This document shows positions 48,876 to 58,410 of a stretch of 64,000 bases of DNA, in pieces. Source of the stretch: Hafnia alvei (GTDB taxonomy: Bacteria; Pseudomonadota; Gammaproteobacteria; Enterobacterales; Enterobacteriaceae); contig NZ_FMIQ01000084.1 in assembly GCF_900095695.1 (NCBI RefSeq), positions 22,978 to 86,977 on the forward strand, written 5' to 3'. The translations under genes and the position numbers were made by a program. The first letter of the stretch is position 1. Each line of letters opens with the position of its first letter. Under the pieces are notes generated by a model. The model did not search any database. It worked only from the letters and a program-made list of their open reading frames with translations, and was not told the DNA's origin.

Positions 48876-51800
48876 TTATTGACAGGCTCCTTTGTCAGTG
48901 GAGGATGCGACCTTATTCACTACGTTAACGTTCGTTTGGCCTGATGTGGTGTCAATTTTAAACACGGTCCAGTTCACCATATCAGTCGTGTTGCCTGTTG
49001 CATCTTCGATTTTAAATTCTTGTGATGTTCCATCGGATAAATAAAGCTTCACTTTACCGCCGCCATAAGCAGCAGGTGATGGGCTGAATCTATTGACGAC
49101 GTAACAATATACGCCCGGATGCATAGTATTTACTGTGATGGTTTCAGGGCCATAGCCAGTTCTTGCATCCACATCCAGCGTTGCATCGGCGCCGCTCGGC
49201 GATTTTGCACTATAGAAAACCTTAATTAGACTGGATGGATTTCCCACCGTAGGCACCCAGAGATAGGAGTCAAGGTCAGCAGGGGTATCATTCCACGTGA
49301 GAACAATACGTGCCGCTTTGCCATCTAAGTTTGGCGACAGAACAAAATCTTTCTGTTGGTCTGTAACCGTCTGGATATCGACCGTTGAATCTAAGATGAT
49401 AAAGCCGGTTGCGGTGGCTTTCACGTAATAAAGCCCCTGTGGAATACTGATCTCGTATTTACCATCTGTACCGCTGGTCACGGAGTATTCCGGATTAGCG
49501 TTATTTTCAGATAAAGAGAGCTCAATTTTCGTATTTGGGATCATGGCATTATTTATCGCATTCTTGGTAACCCCATGTAATTTCACTAGCTGCTGTTTGA
49601 AGTTAACTTTCTTGTCTGCGTTAACCGCAGTTCCGTTGGTTAAGGATGCGGATACCTGTACCAGTAATGCTTCCATAGCGGTGCTGGTGAGTACCATGGT
49701 TGCTTTGCCGTTAACATCGGTAGCGCTGCTCGCCGCCTGTAATGTTACGGTATTACCTTTATCCTGAGACCAGTTCACGCTGGCATTCGGAACGAGGTTG
49801 TCATGTGCATCTTTTACGATAGCGGTATAGGTAAAGTAATCGGTCCCGTTGGCTATTTTATCGGTCACGCTGTCGTCTAGCGTGACGGTACTCACCGCTG
49901 CCGTAGTGATATCCGCCACAAAAGTGGTATCTACCGTTTGGCTATGGCCGTTAATTGCCGCCGTGACTTTTGTAATCCCCGCCGTGATGTTGGTGAGCGT
50001 GGTGGTTGCCAGACCTTGCGCATCCGTACTTGCCGACGCCGTTGTTACCGCTGCGCCGTTATCCGCCGTGAAACTGACGTTAACATTTGGCACTACGTTT
50101 CCATTAGCATCCGTTACCTTGGCCTGCGCTTTATTGGTGGCAGCGCCATCGGCTTTGGCATTGTCGACGGTTACCGTTAAATCACCGCTTACGATGGTCG
50201 ATGTGCTGTCATCGGCCACGAAGGTGGTCTCCACCGTTTGGTTGTTACCGTTAATGGTGGCGGTGACTTTGGTGACTCCGGCTTTGAGATTAGTGAGCGT
50301 GGTGCTCGCTAAACCTTGGCTGTCGGTGGTTACCGATGCGGTGATAACCGTTGCGTCGTTATCTGCCGCGAAGCTGACGGCGGTATTCGGCACCAGGTTG
50401 CCATGGGCGTCTGTCACCTTGGCCTGAACTTTGTTGCTGTCCGTGCCGTTGGCTTTGGCGTTGTTGGTGGTAACCGTTAAGTCGCCGTTCACGATGGTCG
50501 CAGTGCTGTCGTCGGCCACAAACGTGGTGTCTACCGTTTGACTATGGCCGTTAACCGTTGCCGTGACTTTGGTGATCCCCGCTTTGACGTTGGTTAGCGT
50601 AGTCATTGCGAGCCCCTGATCGTCGGTGGTAACCGATGCGGTGATGACCGTTGCCCCGTTATCTGCCGCGAAGCTGACCGTGGTATTCGGTACTCGGTTT
50701 CCATTGGCGTCCGTTACCTTGGCTTGAACTTTGTTGCTGTCCGTGCCGTTGGCTTTGGCATTATTGATGGTCACCGTTAAGTCACCGCTTACAATGGTAG
50801 ACGTGCTGTCATCGGCCACGAAGGTGGTATCCACACTTTGGCTGTTGCCGTTAATGCTGGCAGTGACCTTGGTGATCCCCGATTTAACGTTGGTTAGGGT
50901 GGTGCTGGCGAGCCCTTGTGCATTGGTGGTTGCCGATGCGGTTGTCACCGTGGCGTCGTTATTGGCCGTGAAGCTGACCGTCGTATTCGGTACGAGGTTG
51001 CCATTGGCATCCGTGACCTTAGCCTGAACCGCGTTGGTCTGCGTGCCGTCAGCTTTGGCGTTGTTAACCGTGATCGTTAAGTTACCGCTCACGATGGTGC
51101 CAGTGCTGTCGTCGGCCACAAACGTGGTGTCTACCGTTTGGCTGTTGCCGTTAATCGCGGCGGTGACTTTGGTGACGCCTGCCTTCACGTTGGTGAGGGT
51201 TGTCGTCGCCAAACCTTGATCATCGGTGGTTGCCGTTGCGGTCGTTATTGCTGCGTCATTGTCCGCCGTGAAGCTGACGGTGGTATTGGGTACCCGATTG
51301 CCATTGGCATCCGTGACCGTAGCCAGAACCTTGTTGGTGTCTGTGCCGTTGGCTTTGGCATTATCAACGGTAACCGTTAACGCGCCATCCACAATGGTGC
51401 TGGTGCTGTCGTCGGCGACAAAGGTGGTATCCACGTTTTGGCTGTTGCCATTGATGGTGGCGGTAACCTTGGCGATCCCCGATTTGGCGCTAGTCAGCGT
51501 GGTGCTGGCCAACCCTTGGGCATCCGTGGTTGCCGATGCGGTGGTGACCGTTGCGCCGTTGTTGGCTGCGAAGGTGACTGTTGTATTCGGAACAAGGTTG
51601 CCGTTGGCATCCGTGACTTTAGCCTGAACGGCGTTGGTGTCTGAACCGTTGGCTTTAGCATTATTTACCGTGACCGTTAAATCACCCGCCACGATGGTTC
51701 CGGTGCTGTCGTCGGCCACAAACGTGGTATCAACCGTTTGGCTGCTGCTATTAATGGTCGCAGTGACTTTGGCGATCCCCGCTTTTGCATTGGTGAGCGT

Positions 51801-54800
51801 GGTGCTTGCCAACCCTTGTGCATCCGTAGTCGCTGATGTGGTGGTGACCGTTGCGCCGTTATCTGCCGTAAAGCTGACCACGGTGTTGGGGACCAGATTT
51901 CCGTTGGCATCGGTGACCGTTGCCTGAACTTTGTTGCTATCGGTACCGTTGGCTTTGGCGTTGTTGACGATAACGGTCAACGCGCCATTCACGATGGTGC
52001 CGGTAGCGTCATCGGCGATAAACGTGGTATCCACCGTTTGACTATTGCCGTTAATCGTGGCTGTCACTTTGCTCACGCCCGCTTTCACGCTAGTGAGCGT
52101 GGTACTGGCTAATCCCTGAGCGTTAGTCGTTGCTGATGCGGTAGTGACCGTTGCGCCGTTAGTGGCAGTGAAACTCACCACGGTGTTTGGCACAAGGTTG
52201 CCATTGGCGTCGCTCACTTTAGCCTGAACAGCATTGGTGGCGGTGCCGTTCGCTTTCGCATTGTCGGCGGTGACCGTTAAATCACCGCTTACGATGGTGC
52301 CGGTAGAATCATCCGCGACGAAGGTGGTATCCACGGTTTGGTTCGTTCCGTTAATCACTGCGGTGACTTGGGTATTTCCCGCCGTCACGTTGGTGAGCGT
52401 GGTTACCGCAACGCCGTTTTCGTTGGTCATTGCAGAAGCATCGATAATTGATGCGCTGTTGTTAGCAGAGAAACGTACCTCAACGTTTGGCACCGTGTTG
52501 CCGTTGGCGTCGGTGACTTTTGCCTGAACCTCATTGGTTGCCGAGCCATTGGCTTTGGCATTATTGACGGTTACGGCGAGGTTGCCATCGATAATGGTGG
52601 CGGTGCCATCGTCGGCGATAAACGTCGTGTTGACGCTTTGGCGATTGCCGTTGATGGCCGCCGTGACTTTGGTGGTGCCCGTGGTGACGTTGGTCAGCGT
52701 CGTGCTTGCTAAGCCTTGCGCATTGGTGGTGACCGTTGCAGTGATAACCGTTGCGCTATTGTTGGCGCTGAAGCTGACATCAACATTAGGAACGGCGTTG
52801 CCTTTGGCATCGGTCACTTTTGCTTGCACCGCATTGGTGGCTAAGCCATCGGCTTTGGCATTGTTAAGCGTCACGGTTAGGTTGCCATCGGTGATGGTAG
52901 AGGTTCCGCCATCGGCCTCAAAGGACGTGTCCACCGTTTGGCTTGCGCCGTTGATGGCTGCAGTGACTTTGGTTATCCCCGCAGTGATGTTGGTCAGGTT
53001 GGTACTGGCAAGTCCTTGGGCATCGGTCGTGACGGATGATGTAGCGACGCCTGCGCCGTTATCCGCGGTGAAACTGACCGTTGCGTTAGGAACCGAGTTT
53101 CCCTTTGCATCGGTGACCTTGGCTTGCACCGTATTGATATCTACGCCATCGGCCTTCGCATTGTTAACGGTTACCGTTAAGTTGGCGCTGGTGATCGTTG
53201 ACGTGCTGTCGTCGGCCACGAAGGTGGTCGCCACGTTTTGGCTATTGCCGTTAATGGTTGCGGTGACGGTGGTGCTACCTGCCTTGACGTTAGTCAGGGT
53301 GGTACTTGCCAAGCCCTGCGCATCCGTCATGGCTGATGCTGTGGCAACCGTTGCGCCGTTATCCGCGGTGAAACCGACCGCGGTATTGGGAACCAGGTTC
53401 CCATTCGCATCGGTGACTTTGGCCTGAACCTTATTCGTGTCGCTGCCGTTGGCCTTCGCATTGTTGATGGTGATGGTGAGATCGCCGCTGACAATGGTGC
53501 CCGTGCTGTCGTCGGCGATAAAGGTTGTATCAACATCTTGGCTATTGGCGTTGACCGTTGCGGTCACTTTGGTAATCCCAGCTGCGATGTTGGTGAGGGA
53601 AGTGCTTGCTAACCCTTGGCTATCCGTGGTGACTAATGCTGTTACAACCGTTGCGCCGTTATTCGCCGTAAAGCTGACCGGCGTATTAGGAACAAGGTTG
53701 CCATGGGCGTCCGTCACCTTGGCTTGAACTTTGTTGCTGTCCGTACCGTTGGCTTTAGCGTTGTTGATGATAACCGTTAAGTCGCCTTTAACAATCGTCG
53801 AGGTGCTATCGTCGGCTACAAACGTGGTGTCGATATTCTGGCTATTCCCGTTAATCGCGGCGGAAACGTTGGTGACCCCCGCGCTCACGTTGGTTAGCGT
53901 TGTCGTTGCTAGGCCGTTTTCATTGGTGGTAGCAGAAGCCGTGATCACCGTTGCGCCATGATTTGCCGTGAAGCTAACCACGGTATTTGGAACGAGGTTA
54001 CCATTGGCATCCGTGACTTTGGCCTGAACCGCGTTGGAGTCTGCGCCGTTGGCTTTGGCGTTATTCACCAGAACGGAGAGGTCGCCACTGACAATCGTTG
54101 CCGTGCCATCATCAGCCGTGAAGTGAGTATTTACCACTTGGCTGCTGCTGTTAATCGCTGCGGTAACTTTAGCGACACCGGTTGTTAAGTTGGTGAGCGA
54201 GGTCGTTGCCAAGCCTTGATCGTTGGTGGTAGCGGTGGCCGTTGCGATAGTCGCTCCGTTGTCAGCGCTGAAACTGACCGACGCATTGGGCACAAGGTTT
54301 CCGTTAGCGTCAGTGACTTTCGCCTGCACCGCATTGGTTGCATGTCCATCGGCCTTAGCGTTATCAGCGGTGACCGTTAGATCGCCTTTGACAATGACCG
54401 CCGTTGAACCATCGGCCACAAATTGGGTATCAACGGCGAGACTCTGACCGTTAATTTTCGCCGTAACGGCAGTGACACCGGACTGCGTGTTAGTCAGGTC
54501 AGTGCTGGCAAGTCCCTGCGCATTGGTGATCGCTGATGCCGTAACGATTGTGCCACCATGGTTAGCGCTAAAGCTAACCGTGGCATTGGGTACCAGATTC
54601 CCGTTGGCGTCAGTGACTTTCGCCTGTACCGAGTTAGCATCACTGCCGTTGGCTTTGGCGTTATTCTGGGTAACGAGTAGGTTGCCTTTGGTGATCGTTG
54701 CCGTTGAATCGTCTGGTGCGAAGTTAGTATTTACATTCTGGTTTGTGCCGTTTATTGCGGCAACAATGTTGGTTGCCCCTGACGTTGTGTTGCTAAGGTT

Positions 54801-57800
54801 GGTACTGGCTAAGCCGCTGGCGTCAGTTACCGCTGATGCGGTGGTTACGATTGCGCCGTGATCGGCGGTAAAGTTTACCGTAACGTTGGGAACGGTGTTG
54901 CCATGCGCATCGGTCACTTTGGCTTGAACGGCGTTCATGGCGGTTCCGTTTGCCAACGCGTTATCCACGGTGACTTTTAGATCGCCAGAGGTAATGGTTG
55001 CTGTACCGCTATCGGCGACAAATACCGCCTCTTTGTTGGCTGAATGCCCGTTAACCGTCGCCGTAACGGCGTATTTGCCGGATGCGCTGCTGGTGACCGT
55101 TGCGGTCGCCTTGCCGTCTGCGCCTGTGGTGCCGATCACCGTGGTAATGGTTGCTCCAGATGCCACGACAAAATTCACCGTAGCATTTGGCACCAGATTG
55201 TTATTCGCGTCGGTGACGATAGCAACTACGTTATCGGTGTCTACACCGTTGGCCAACGCGCCATTCGGATCGATGGTCAAATTATTATCGATGATGGTCG
55301 CTGTTGAACTATCCGCAATAAAGCGAGTATCTGCCTGAGCGCTATTTCCTGACTCTTGAATTCGAGCCGTTACGGTATAGGTATCCGCTTTCAGGCTGGT
55401 GACCGTCGCCGTAGCGATCCCATCATCGCCGGTAACCCCTTTCACCGTGGTGATTTTGGCTCCGTTGCTGACGGTGAAATGTACCGTGACATCAGCAACG
55501 GTATTCGCATTGGCATCGGTGATTTTGGCCGTGATCTTGTTGGTCGCGGTGCCGTTGGCGACGGCATCCTGAGTCGCCGTCATGTCACCTTGTCTAATGA
55601 CCGACGTTGATTTATCCGCAACAAACGTCACTGCTTGGGTCTTGGCGCTGCCGTTAATGCGCGCCGTGATGGTGCTATCACCGACGGTAGCATTGGTGAC
55701 TAACACCATGGCCTGGCCTTCGGCATCCGTCATCATCGTTGAGCCATTCACGAGGCTGGCATTGTGCGTTGCGTCTAAACCGACCTGCACATTACCAAGC
55801 GCGTTGCCGTTGGCGTCTTTGACCGTGGCTTGCAGCTTGTTGGTACTTTGCCCATCGGCCAGCGCGTTGTTTTTGACGATTTCTAACGTACTGATTTGCG
55901 CGGAAGCTGCATCGGCAATAAATTCAACCTGACCAGACTTATAGTTACCATTGTTCATGGTGGCAGTTATAACGCCGATTTTCGCCAGTTTGCTGCGCAC
56001 GAAGACCGTTGCTTTTCCGCTGCCGTCGGTGTTTACCGTCAACGATTGAGGGCTGGAACGTCCATCTTTAAATAGCGTGGCCGCTGAGCGCCCGTCTGCA
56101 CCTTTAAGGTTATCAATATCAAAAGTGATAGGTTCAGCGACCATAGGCTGGCTCTGTTCATCGCGAACAAAGGCCGTTACCGTGAAGTAATCAGAATCAT
56201 TGGCTGGAACCGAACCTGATGGGGTAATCGCTAATTCACTAATGATATTCTTAGAGGGTTCCACGTTAATGGTGGTGGCCGCAGTATTCGAATTGTTCCC
56301 ATTGTTATCAACGCCAACCGCTTTAATCACGTAGCCCTGAGCGGCATTCGCGCGTTTGGTATAGACGTAAGGGGGTAATTTAACTTCCAACTGCGTTAAT
56401 GATAATTTTCGGAATGAACCACCGTTCGCGAGGAATTCTGCTGATGCCGTCCAGTCAACGTCTTTCAGGCCGTATTTGGCTTTAGAGACCGTCAATGGAA
56501 GGATGATGGTTTCAGCCGCTTTGGCCGTCACGTTATTCGGCAGGGAAATGCGCAGCAAATCCTGCTTACGGTACTGCATCACAATTTCATAGTTACGATC
56601 GACAAACTCATACATGCTGCCCATCAGGCTGCGGAGTGCGTCAACGGAATCGGCGCTGATTTGCTGCGCCCAAGGCACCCCAAAGCGATAATTGAGGTCT
56701 AGCCCGATACGGCTATCATCTTTATCACCAACGGAATGTTCACCTTTTATCGTGACGAGTGGCACTGGCGTATAGTTCAAGCCTAGCGTCAGGGCCTTTG
56801 GATTATTTTTTAAATCGTCTGGATTTGTGCCCGTGCCGAGATCGATCCCTTTGCCGAAGTACTGCTCATATTTGATATTCGCCCCAAGTTGAGGGTATGA
56901 CGGCAAGTAGGCTTCTGCGCGCAGGTCAAAACCATTGGCTGGGCGTTCATCATAATCTCTCATGTCAGAGAGATGAGATTGATGCCAGTCGGTTAAACCA
57001 TAGTAACCGTTAACCGCCAGTTTCAAATAATCAGTCCACGCTTCACCGCCCACGCCGAGCCGCGCATTTTTACCGGTGTAATCGTAGTCGTAGAAGGTAT
57101 TAACCCCGTACATCCAATCGCCAATATATTGGCGATAGCCGAGGCCTAAGTTAGCGGTGTTTCGGTCTTCATTTCCGTGAAGCCCAACCTGAGAGAAGAA
57201 CAGGCTGTCATTATTCCCGATGAGGGGAAGCAACATATCGCCTGCGATTTTGTTATCAGAACCAACGCTAACGCGCGCGGTCCCTTTTTGATTCAGCCAA
57301 TCGTTGATTTGCTGATTAATTAATCCTTCACCAATGCTTTTAGCATAATTAATTGATGCATTGGTGACGTTATCGCTGGAGAGAATTTGCCCTGCCTGCA
57401 TTGCATTACCCGTGAGGTCGGCGGCTGGCGCTGAGTCACGGGAAGCAGCATCGCTGCCAAGTGAAGGCAAATTAGATGAAGGTTGCTCTGGTGCTATGTT
57501 TTCGTGAGTGGGTGGCGTCGGAGACGTTGCCGGCGGAAAAAGAGATTGAAATTCTGGCGTTGTCGTTAACGCTGGCAGGTTCTGTTTTTCTTTCGTTATT
57601 AGAGGCGATGTTGGCTGAATGATCGTTTTAGCATTATTATCAACGACGGATTGCAGCCCAAGAATTGTCTCCTCCATATTGTTATATTCAGTGGCCCGAG
57701 CGACAGAGCTGGCGGAAATTAACAATGGTGTAAGAACCTGAATAAAGATTATCCCCCAAGAGGTTATTTTCATCCCTCTAGGTGAAATTATTTTTCTCAT
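48876..57800 (-). CDS. Giant inverse autotransporter adhesin (intimin/invasin family)
   Basis: A 2974-aa outer-membrane adhesin. I start it at the ATG at 57800; a TTG 12 bases earlier is the only extension. Order of parts: signal peptide cut near residue 36; Pro-rich linker with no LysM domain visible; inverse-autotransporter beta-barrel about 130-400 (NINYAKSIGEG-like stretch, FFSQVGLHGNEDRNTANLG, VNTFYDYDYTGKNARLGVGG); a plug/linker; two divergent Ig-like domains; 20 Big_1-type Ig units at 628-2627; another divergent Ig domain; a carboxypeptidase-regulatory-like domain; and a YfaP/DUF2135-like C-terminus (LTWNDTPADLDSYLW). The passenger would reach far from the cell. It is the last gene of a regulator - lipoprotein - adhesin unit. 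Receptor unknown. Confidence 0.93.
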   Translation of the reverse strand: MRKIISPRGMKITSWGIIFIQVLTPLLISASSVARATEYNNMEETILGLQSVVDNNAKTIIQPTSPLITKEKQNLPALTTTPEFQSLFPPATSPTPPTHENIAPEQPSSNLPSLGSDAASRDSAPAADLTGNAMQAGQILSSDNVTNASINYAKSIGEGLINQQINDWLNQKGTARVSVGSDNKIAGDMLLPLIGNNDSLFFSQVGLHGNEDRNTANLGLGYRQYIGDWMYGVNTFYDYDYTGKNARLGVGGEAWTDYLKLAVNGYYGLTDWHQSHLSDMRDYDERPANGFDLRAEAYLPSYPQLGANIKYEQYFGKGIDLGTGTNPDDLKNNPKALTLGLNYTPVPLVTIKGEHSVGDKDDSRIGLDLNYRFGVPWAQQISADSVDALRSLMGSMYEFVDRNYEIVMQYRKQDLLRISLPNNVTAKAAETIILPLTVSKAKYGLKDVDWTASAEFLANGGSFRKLSLTQLEVKLPPYVYTKRANAAQGYVIKAVGVDNNGNNSNTAATTINVEPSKNIISELAITPSGSVPANDSDYFTVTAFVRDEQSQPMVAEPITFDIDNLKGADGRSAATLFKDGRSSPQSLTVNTDGSGKATVFVRSKLAKIGVITATMNNGNYKSGQVEFIADAASAQISTLEIVKNNALADGQSTNKLQATVKDANGNALGNVQVGLDATHNASLVNGSTMMTDAEGQAMVLVTNATVGDSTITARINGSAKTQAVTFVADKSTSVIRQGDMTATQDAVANGTATNKITAKITDANANTVADVTVHFTVSNGAKITTVKGVTGDDGIATATVTSLKADTYTVTARIQESGNSAQADTRFIADSSTATIIDNNLTIDPNGALANGVDTDNVVAIVTDANNNLVPNATVNFVVASGATITTVIGTTGADGKATATVTSSASGKYAVTATVNGHSANKEAVFVADSGTATITSGDLKVTVDNALANGTAMNAVQAKVTDAHGNTVPNVTVNFTADHGAIVTTASAVTDASGLASTNLSNTTSGATNIVAAINGTNQNVNTNFAPDDSTATITKGNLLVTQNNAKANGSDANSVQAKVTDANGNLVPNATVSFSANHGGTIVTASAITNAQGLASTDLTNTQSGVTAVTAKINGQSLAVDTQFVADGSTAVIVKGDLTVTADNAKADGHATNAVQAKVTDANGNLVPNASVSFSADNGATIATATATTNDQGLATTSLTNLTTGVAKVTAAINSSSQVVNTHFTADDGTATIVSGDLSVLVNNAKANGADSNAVQAKVTDANGNLVPNTVVSFTANHGATVITASATTNENGLATTTLTNVSAGVTNVSAAINGNSQNIDTTFVADDSTSTIVKGDLTVIINNAKANGTDSNKVQAKVTDAHGNLVPNTPVSFTANNGATVVTALVTTDSQGLASTSLTNIAAGITKVTATVNANSQDVDTTFIADDSTGTIVSGDLTITINNAKANGSDTNKVQAKVTDANGNLVPNTAVGFTADNGATVATASAMTDAQGLASTTLTNVKAGSTTVTATINGNSQNVATTFVADDSTSTITSANLTVTVNNAKADGVDINTVQAKVTDAKGNSVPNATVSFTADNGAGVATSSVTTDAQGLASTNLTNITAGITKVTAAINGASQTVDTSFEADGGTSTITDGNLTVTLNNAKADGLATNAVQAKVTDAKGNAVPNVDVSFSANNSATVITATVTTNAQGLASTTLTNVTTGTTKVTAAINGNRQSVNTTFIADDGTATIIDGNLAVTVNNAKANGSATNEVQAKVTDANGNTVPNVEVRFSANNSASIIDASAMTNENGVAVTTLTNVTAGNTQVTAVINGTNQTVDTTFVADDSTGTIVSGDLTVTADNAKANGTATNAVQAKVSDANGNLVPNTVVSFTATNGATVTTASATTNAQGLASTTLTSVKAGVSKVTATINGNSQTVDTTFIADDATGTIVNGALTVIVNNAKANGTDSNKVQATVTDANGNLVPNTVVSFTADNGATVTTTSATTDAQGLASTTLTNAKAGIAKVTATINSSSQTVDTTFVADDSTGTIVAGDLTVTVNNAKANGSDTNAVQAKVTDANGNLVPNTTVTFAANNGATVTTASATTDAQGLASTTLTSAKSGIAKVTATINGNSQNVDTTFVADDSTSTIVDGALTVTVDNAKANGTDTNKVLATVTDANGNRVPNTTVSFTADNDAAITTATATTDDQGLATTTLTNVKAGVTKVTAAINGNSQTVDTTFVADDSTGTIVSGNLTITVNNAKADGTQTNAVQAKVTDANGNLVPNTTVSFTANNDATVTTASATTNAQGLASTTLTNVKSGITKVTASINGNSQSVDTTFVADDSTSTIVSGDLTVTINNAKANGTDSNKVQAKVTDANGNRVPNTTVSFAADNGATVITASVTTDDQGLAMTTLTNVKAGITKVTATVNGHSQTVDTTFVADDSTATIVNGDLTVTTNNAKANGTDSNKVQAKVTDAHGNLVPNTAVSFAADNDATVITASVTTDSQGLASTTLTNLKAGVTKVTATINGNNQTVETTFVADDSTSTIVSGDLTVTVDNAKADGAATNKAQAKVTDANGNVVPNVNVSFTADNGAAVTTASASTDAQGLATTTLTNITAGITKVTAAINGHSQTVDTTFVADITTAAVSTVTLDDSVTDKIANGTDYFTYTAIVKDAHDNLVPNASVNWSQDKGNTVTLQAASSATDVNGKATMVLTSTAMEALLVQVSASLTNGTAVNADKKVNFKQQLVKLHGVTKNAINNAMIPNTKIELSLSENNANPEYSVTSGTDGKYEISIPQGLYYVKATATGFIILDSTVDIQTVTDQQKDFVLSPNLDGKAARIVLTWNDTPADLDSYLWVPTVGNPSSLIKVFYSAKSPSGADATLDVDARTGYGPETITVNTMHPGVYCYVVNRFSPSPAAYGGGKVKLYLSDGTSQEFKIEDATGNTTDMVNWTVFKIDTTSGQTNVNVVNKVASSTDKGACQ
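49920..55919 (-). repeat. 20 tandem Ig-like repeats of about 300 bp
   Basis: Exactly 6000 bp of tandem coding repeats inside the adhesin. Counting from the conserved VADDST motif, 18 consecutive units are exactly 300 bp (100 residues); the outermost two at the N-terminal side are 303 and 297 bp. Shared landmarks are NNAKANGTD, VQAKVTDANGNLVPN, VSFTADNGATV, TTDAQGLASTTLTN and KVTATINGNSQTVDTTF. Units near the C-terminal side are more alike than those near the barrel, which suggests recent duplication or gene conversion there. Confidence 0.95.
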
Positions 57801-57836
57801 AACGAATACCAATGTAATATTTTTATGGAATACACA

Positions 57837-57868
57837 AAGAGCCCTATCTTCTTAAAAGAAGGGCTCTT
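57837..57868 (-). terminator. Hairpin between lipoprotein B and the adhesin gene
   Basis: Long stem-loop: outer arms AAGAGCCC / GGGCTCTT and inner arms CTTCTT / AAGAAG. On the minus strand only a broken T-stretch follows (TTTGTGTATT), so it may be a partial terminator or attenuator setting adhesin read-through. Confidence 0.65.
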
Positions 57869-57894
57869 GCTTGAAATCTGTTTTTTCTGTGTAA

Positions 57895-58353
57895 TTAAAT
57901 CCCGGCTAGTTCTTTTATTTTTCCTTTAACTACGGAATATCCGGTGTATTGCACTTTCGAGCACAATGTATCTAATTTCATTTCAAGCGACATGGTATAA
58001 ACTTCTTTAGCATCGTTATCCATAATGTTTTTATTGACGTTTAAAAAACGATACCCCTTACCAATATCACCATAGTCTTTGGTGTATTTCTGATATTGAG
58101 ATGCCTGCGTCTCTCTGAGGAAATTAAAATGGTCAACACAAACATTATTGGTTGAGGCTAAAGTTATGCCGGTTAAATTTGCGGTGCGTTTTGCAATATA
58201 ATTATCCGTTGGTGTATTTGCATTCGCATACCCAGTCGTTGCCGCAGCCGTTTTATGGTTGTTGCTCTGCGGCTTCTTTGTAGTCTGAGTCGAGCATGCA
58301 GCCAGCAGACAGATTGATCCTAAGATCAATAATTTTGATGAACCCATGTTCAT
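57895..58353 (-). CDS. Small lipoprotein, copy B of a paralogous pair
   Basis: A 152-aa predicted lipoprotein: MNMGSSKLLILGSICLLAAC gives Cys20 as the lipidation site. The conserved C-terminal region (NVCVDHFNFLRETQASQYQKY, FLNVNKNIMDNDAKEVYTM, KLDTLCSKVQY) matches lipoprotein A on the other side of the adhesin gene. The linker between signal and this region differs between the copies. It lies 57 bp after a LuxR-like regulator gene and just upstream of the adhesin, so an accessory role in adhesin export or anchoring is possible; nothing in the sequence proves it. Confidence 0.8.
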   Translation of the reverse strand: MNMGSSKLLILGSICLLAACSTQTTKKPQSNNHKTAAATTGYANANTPTDNYIAKRTANLTGITLASTNNVCVDHFNFLRETQASQYQKYTKDYGDIGKGYRFLNVNKNIMDNDAKEVYTMSLEMKLDTLCSKVQYTGYSVVKGKIKELAGI

Positions 58354-58410
58354 ATAAAATAGCTCCTTAATTACATCATGATAAAATCATTAATAAACGG
58401 CCAATATTGG

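Noticed and set aside
49920..55919. Tandem array considered as a CRISPR-like or satellite repeat
   Set aside because: The unit is 300 bp, translates throughout in one frame and gives a consistent Ig-like fold; there are no short repeats separated by spacers.
49543..55932. Many plus-strand open frames of 60-300 aa opposite the adhesin gene
   Set aside because: They are antisense shadows of the Ig repeats: rich in Val, Leu, Ala and Ser, repeating with the same 300-bp period, and without ribosome sites or recognisable domains.
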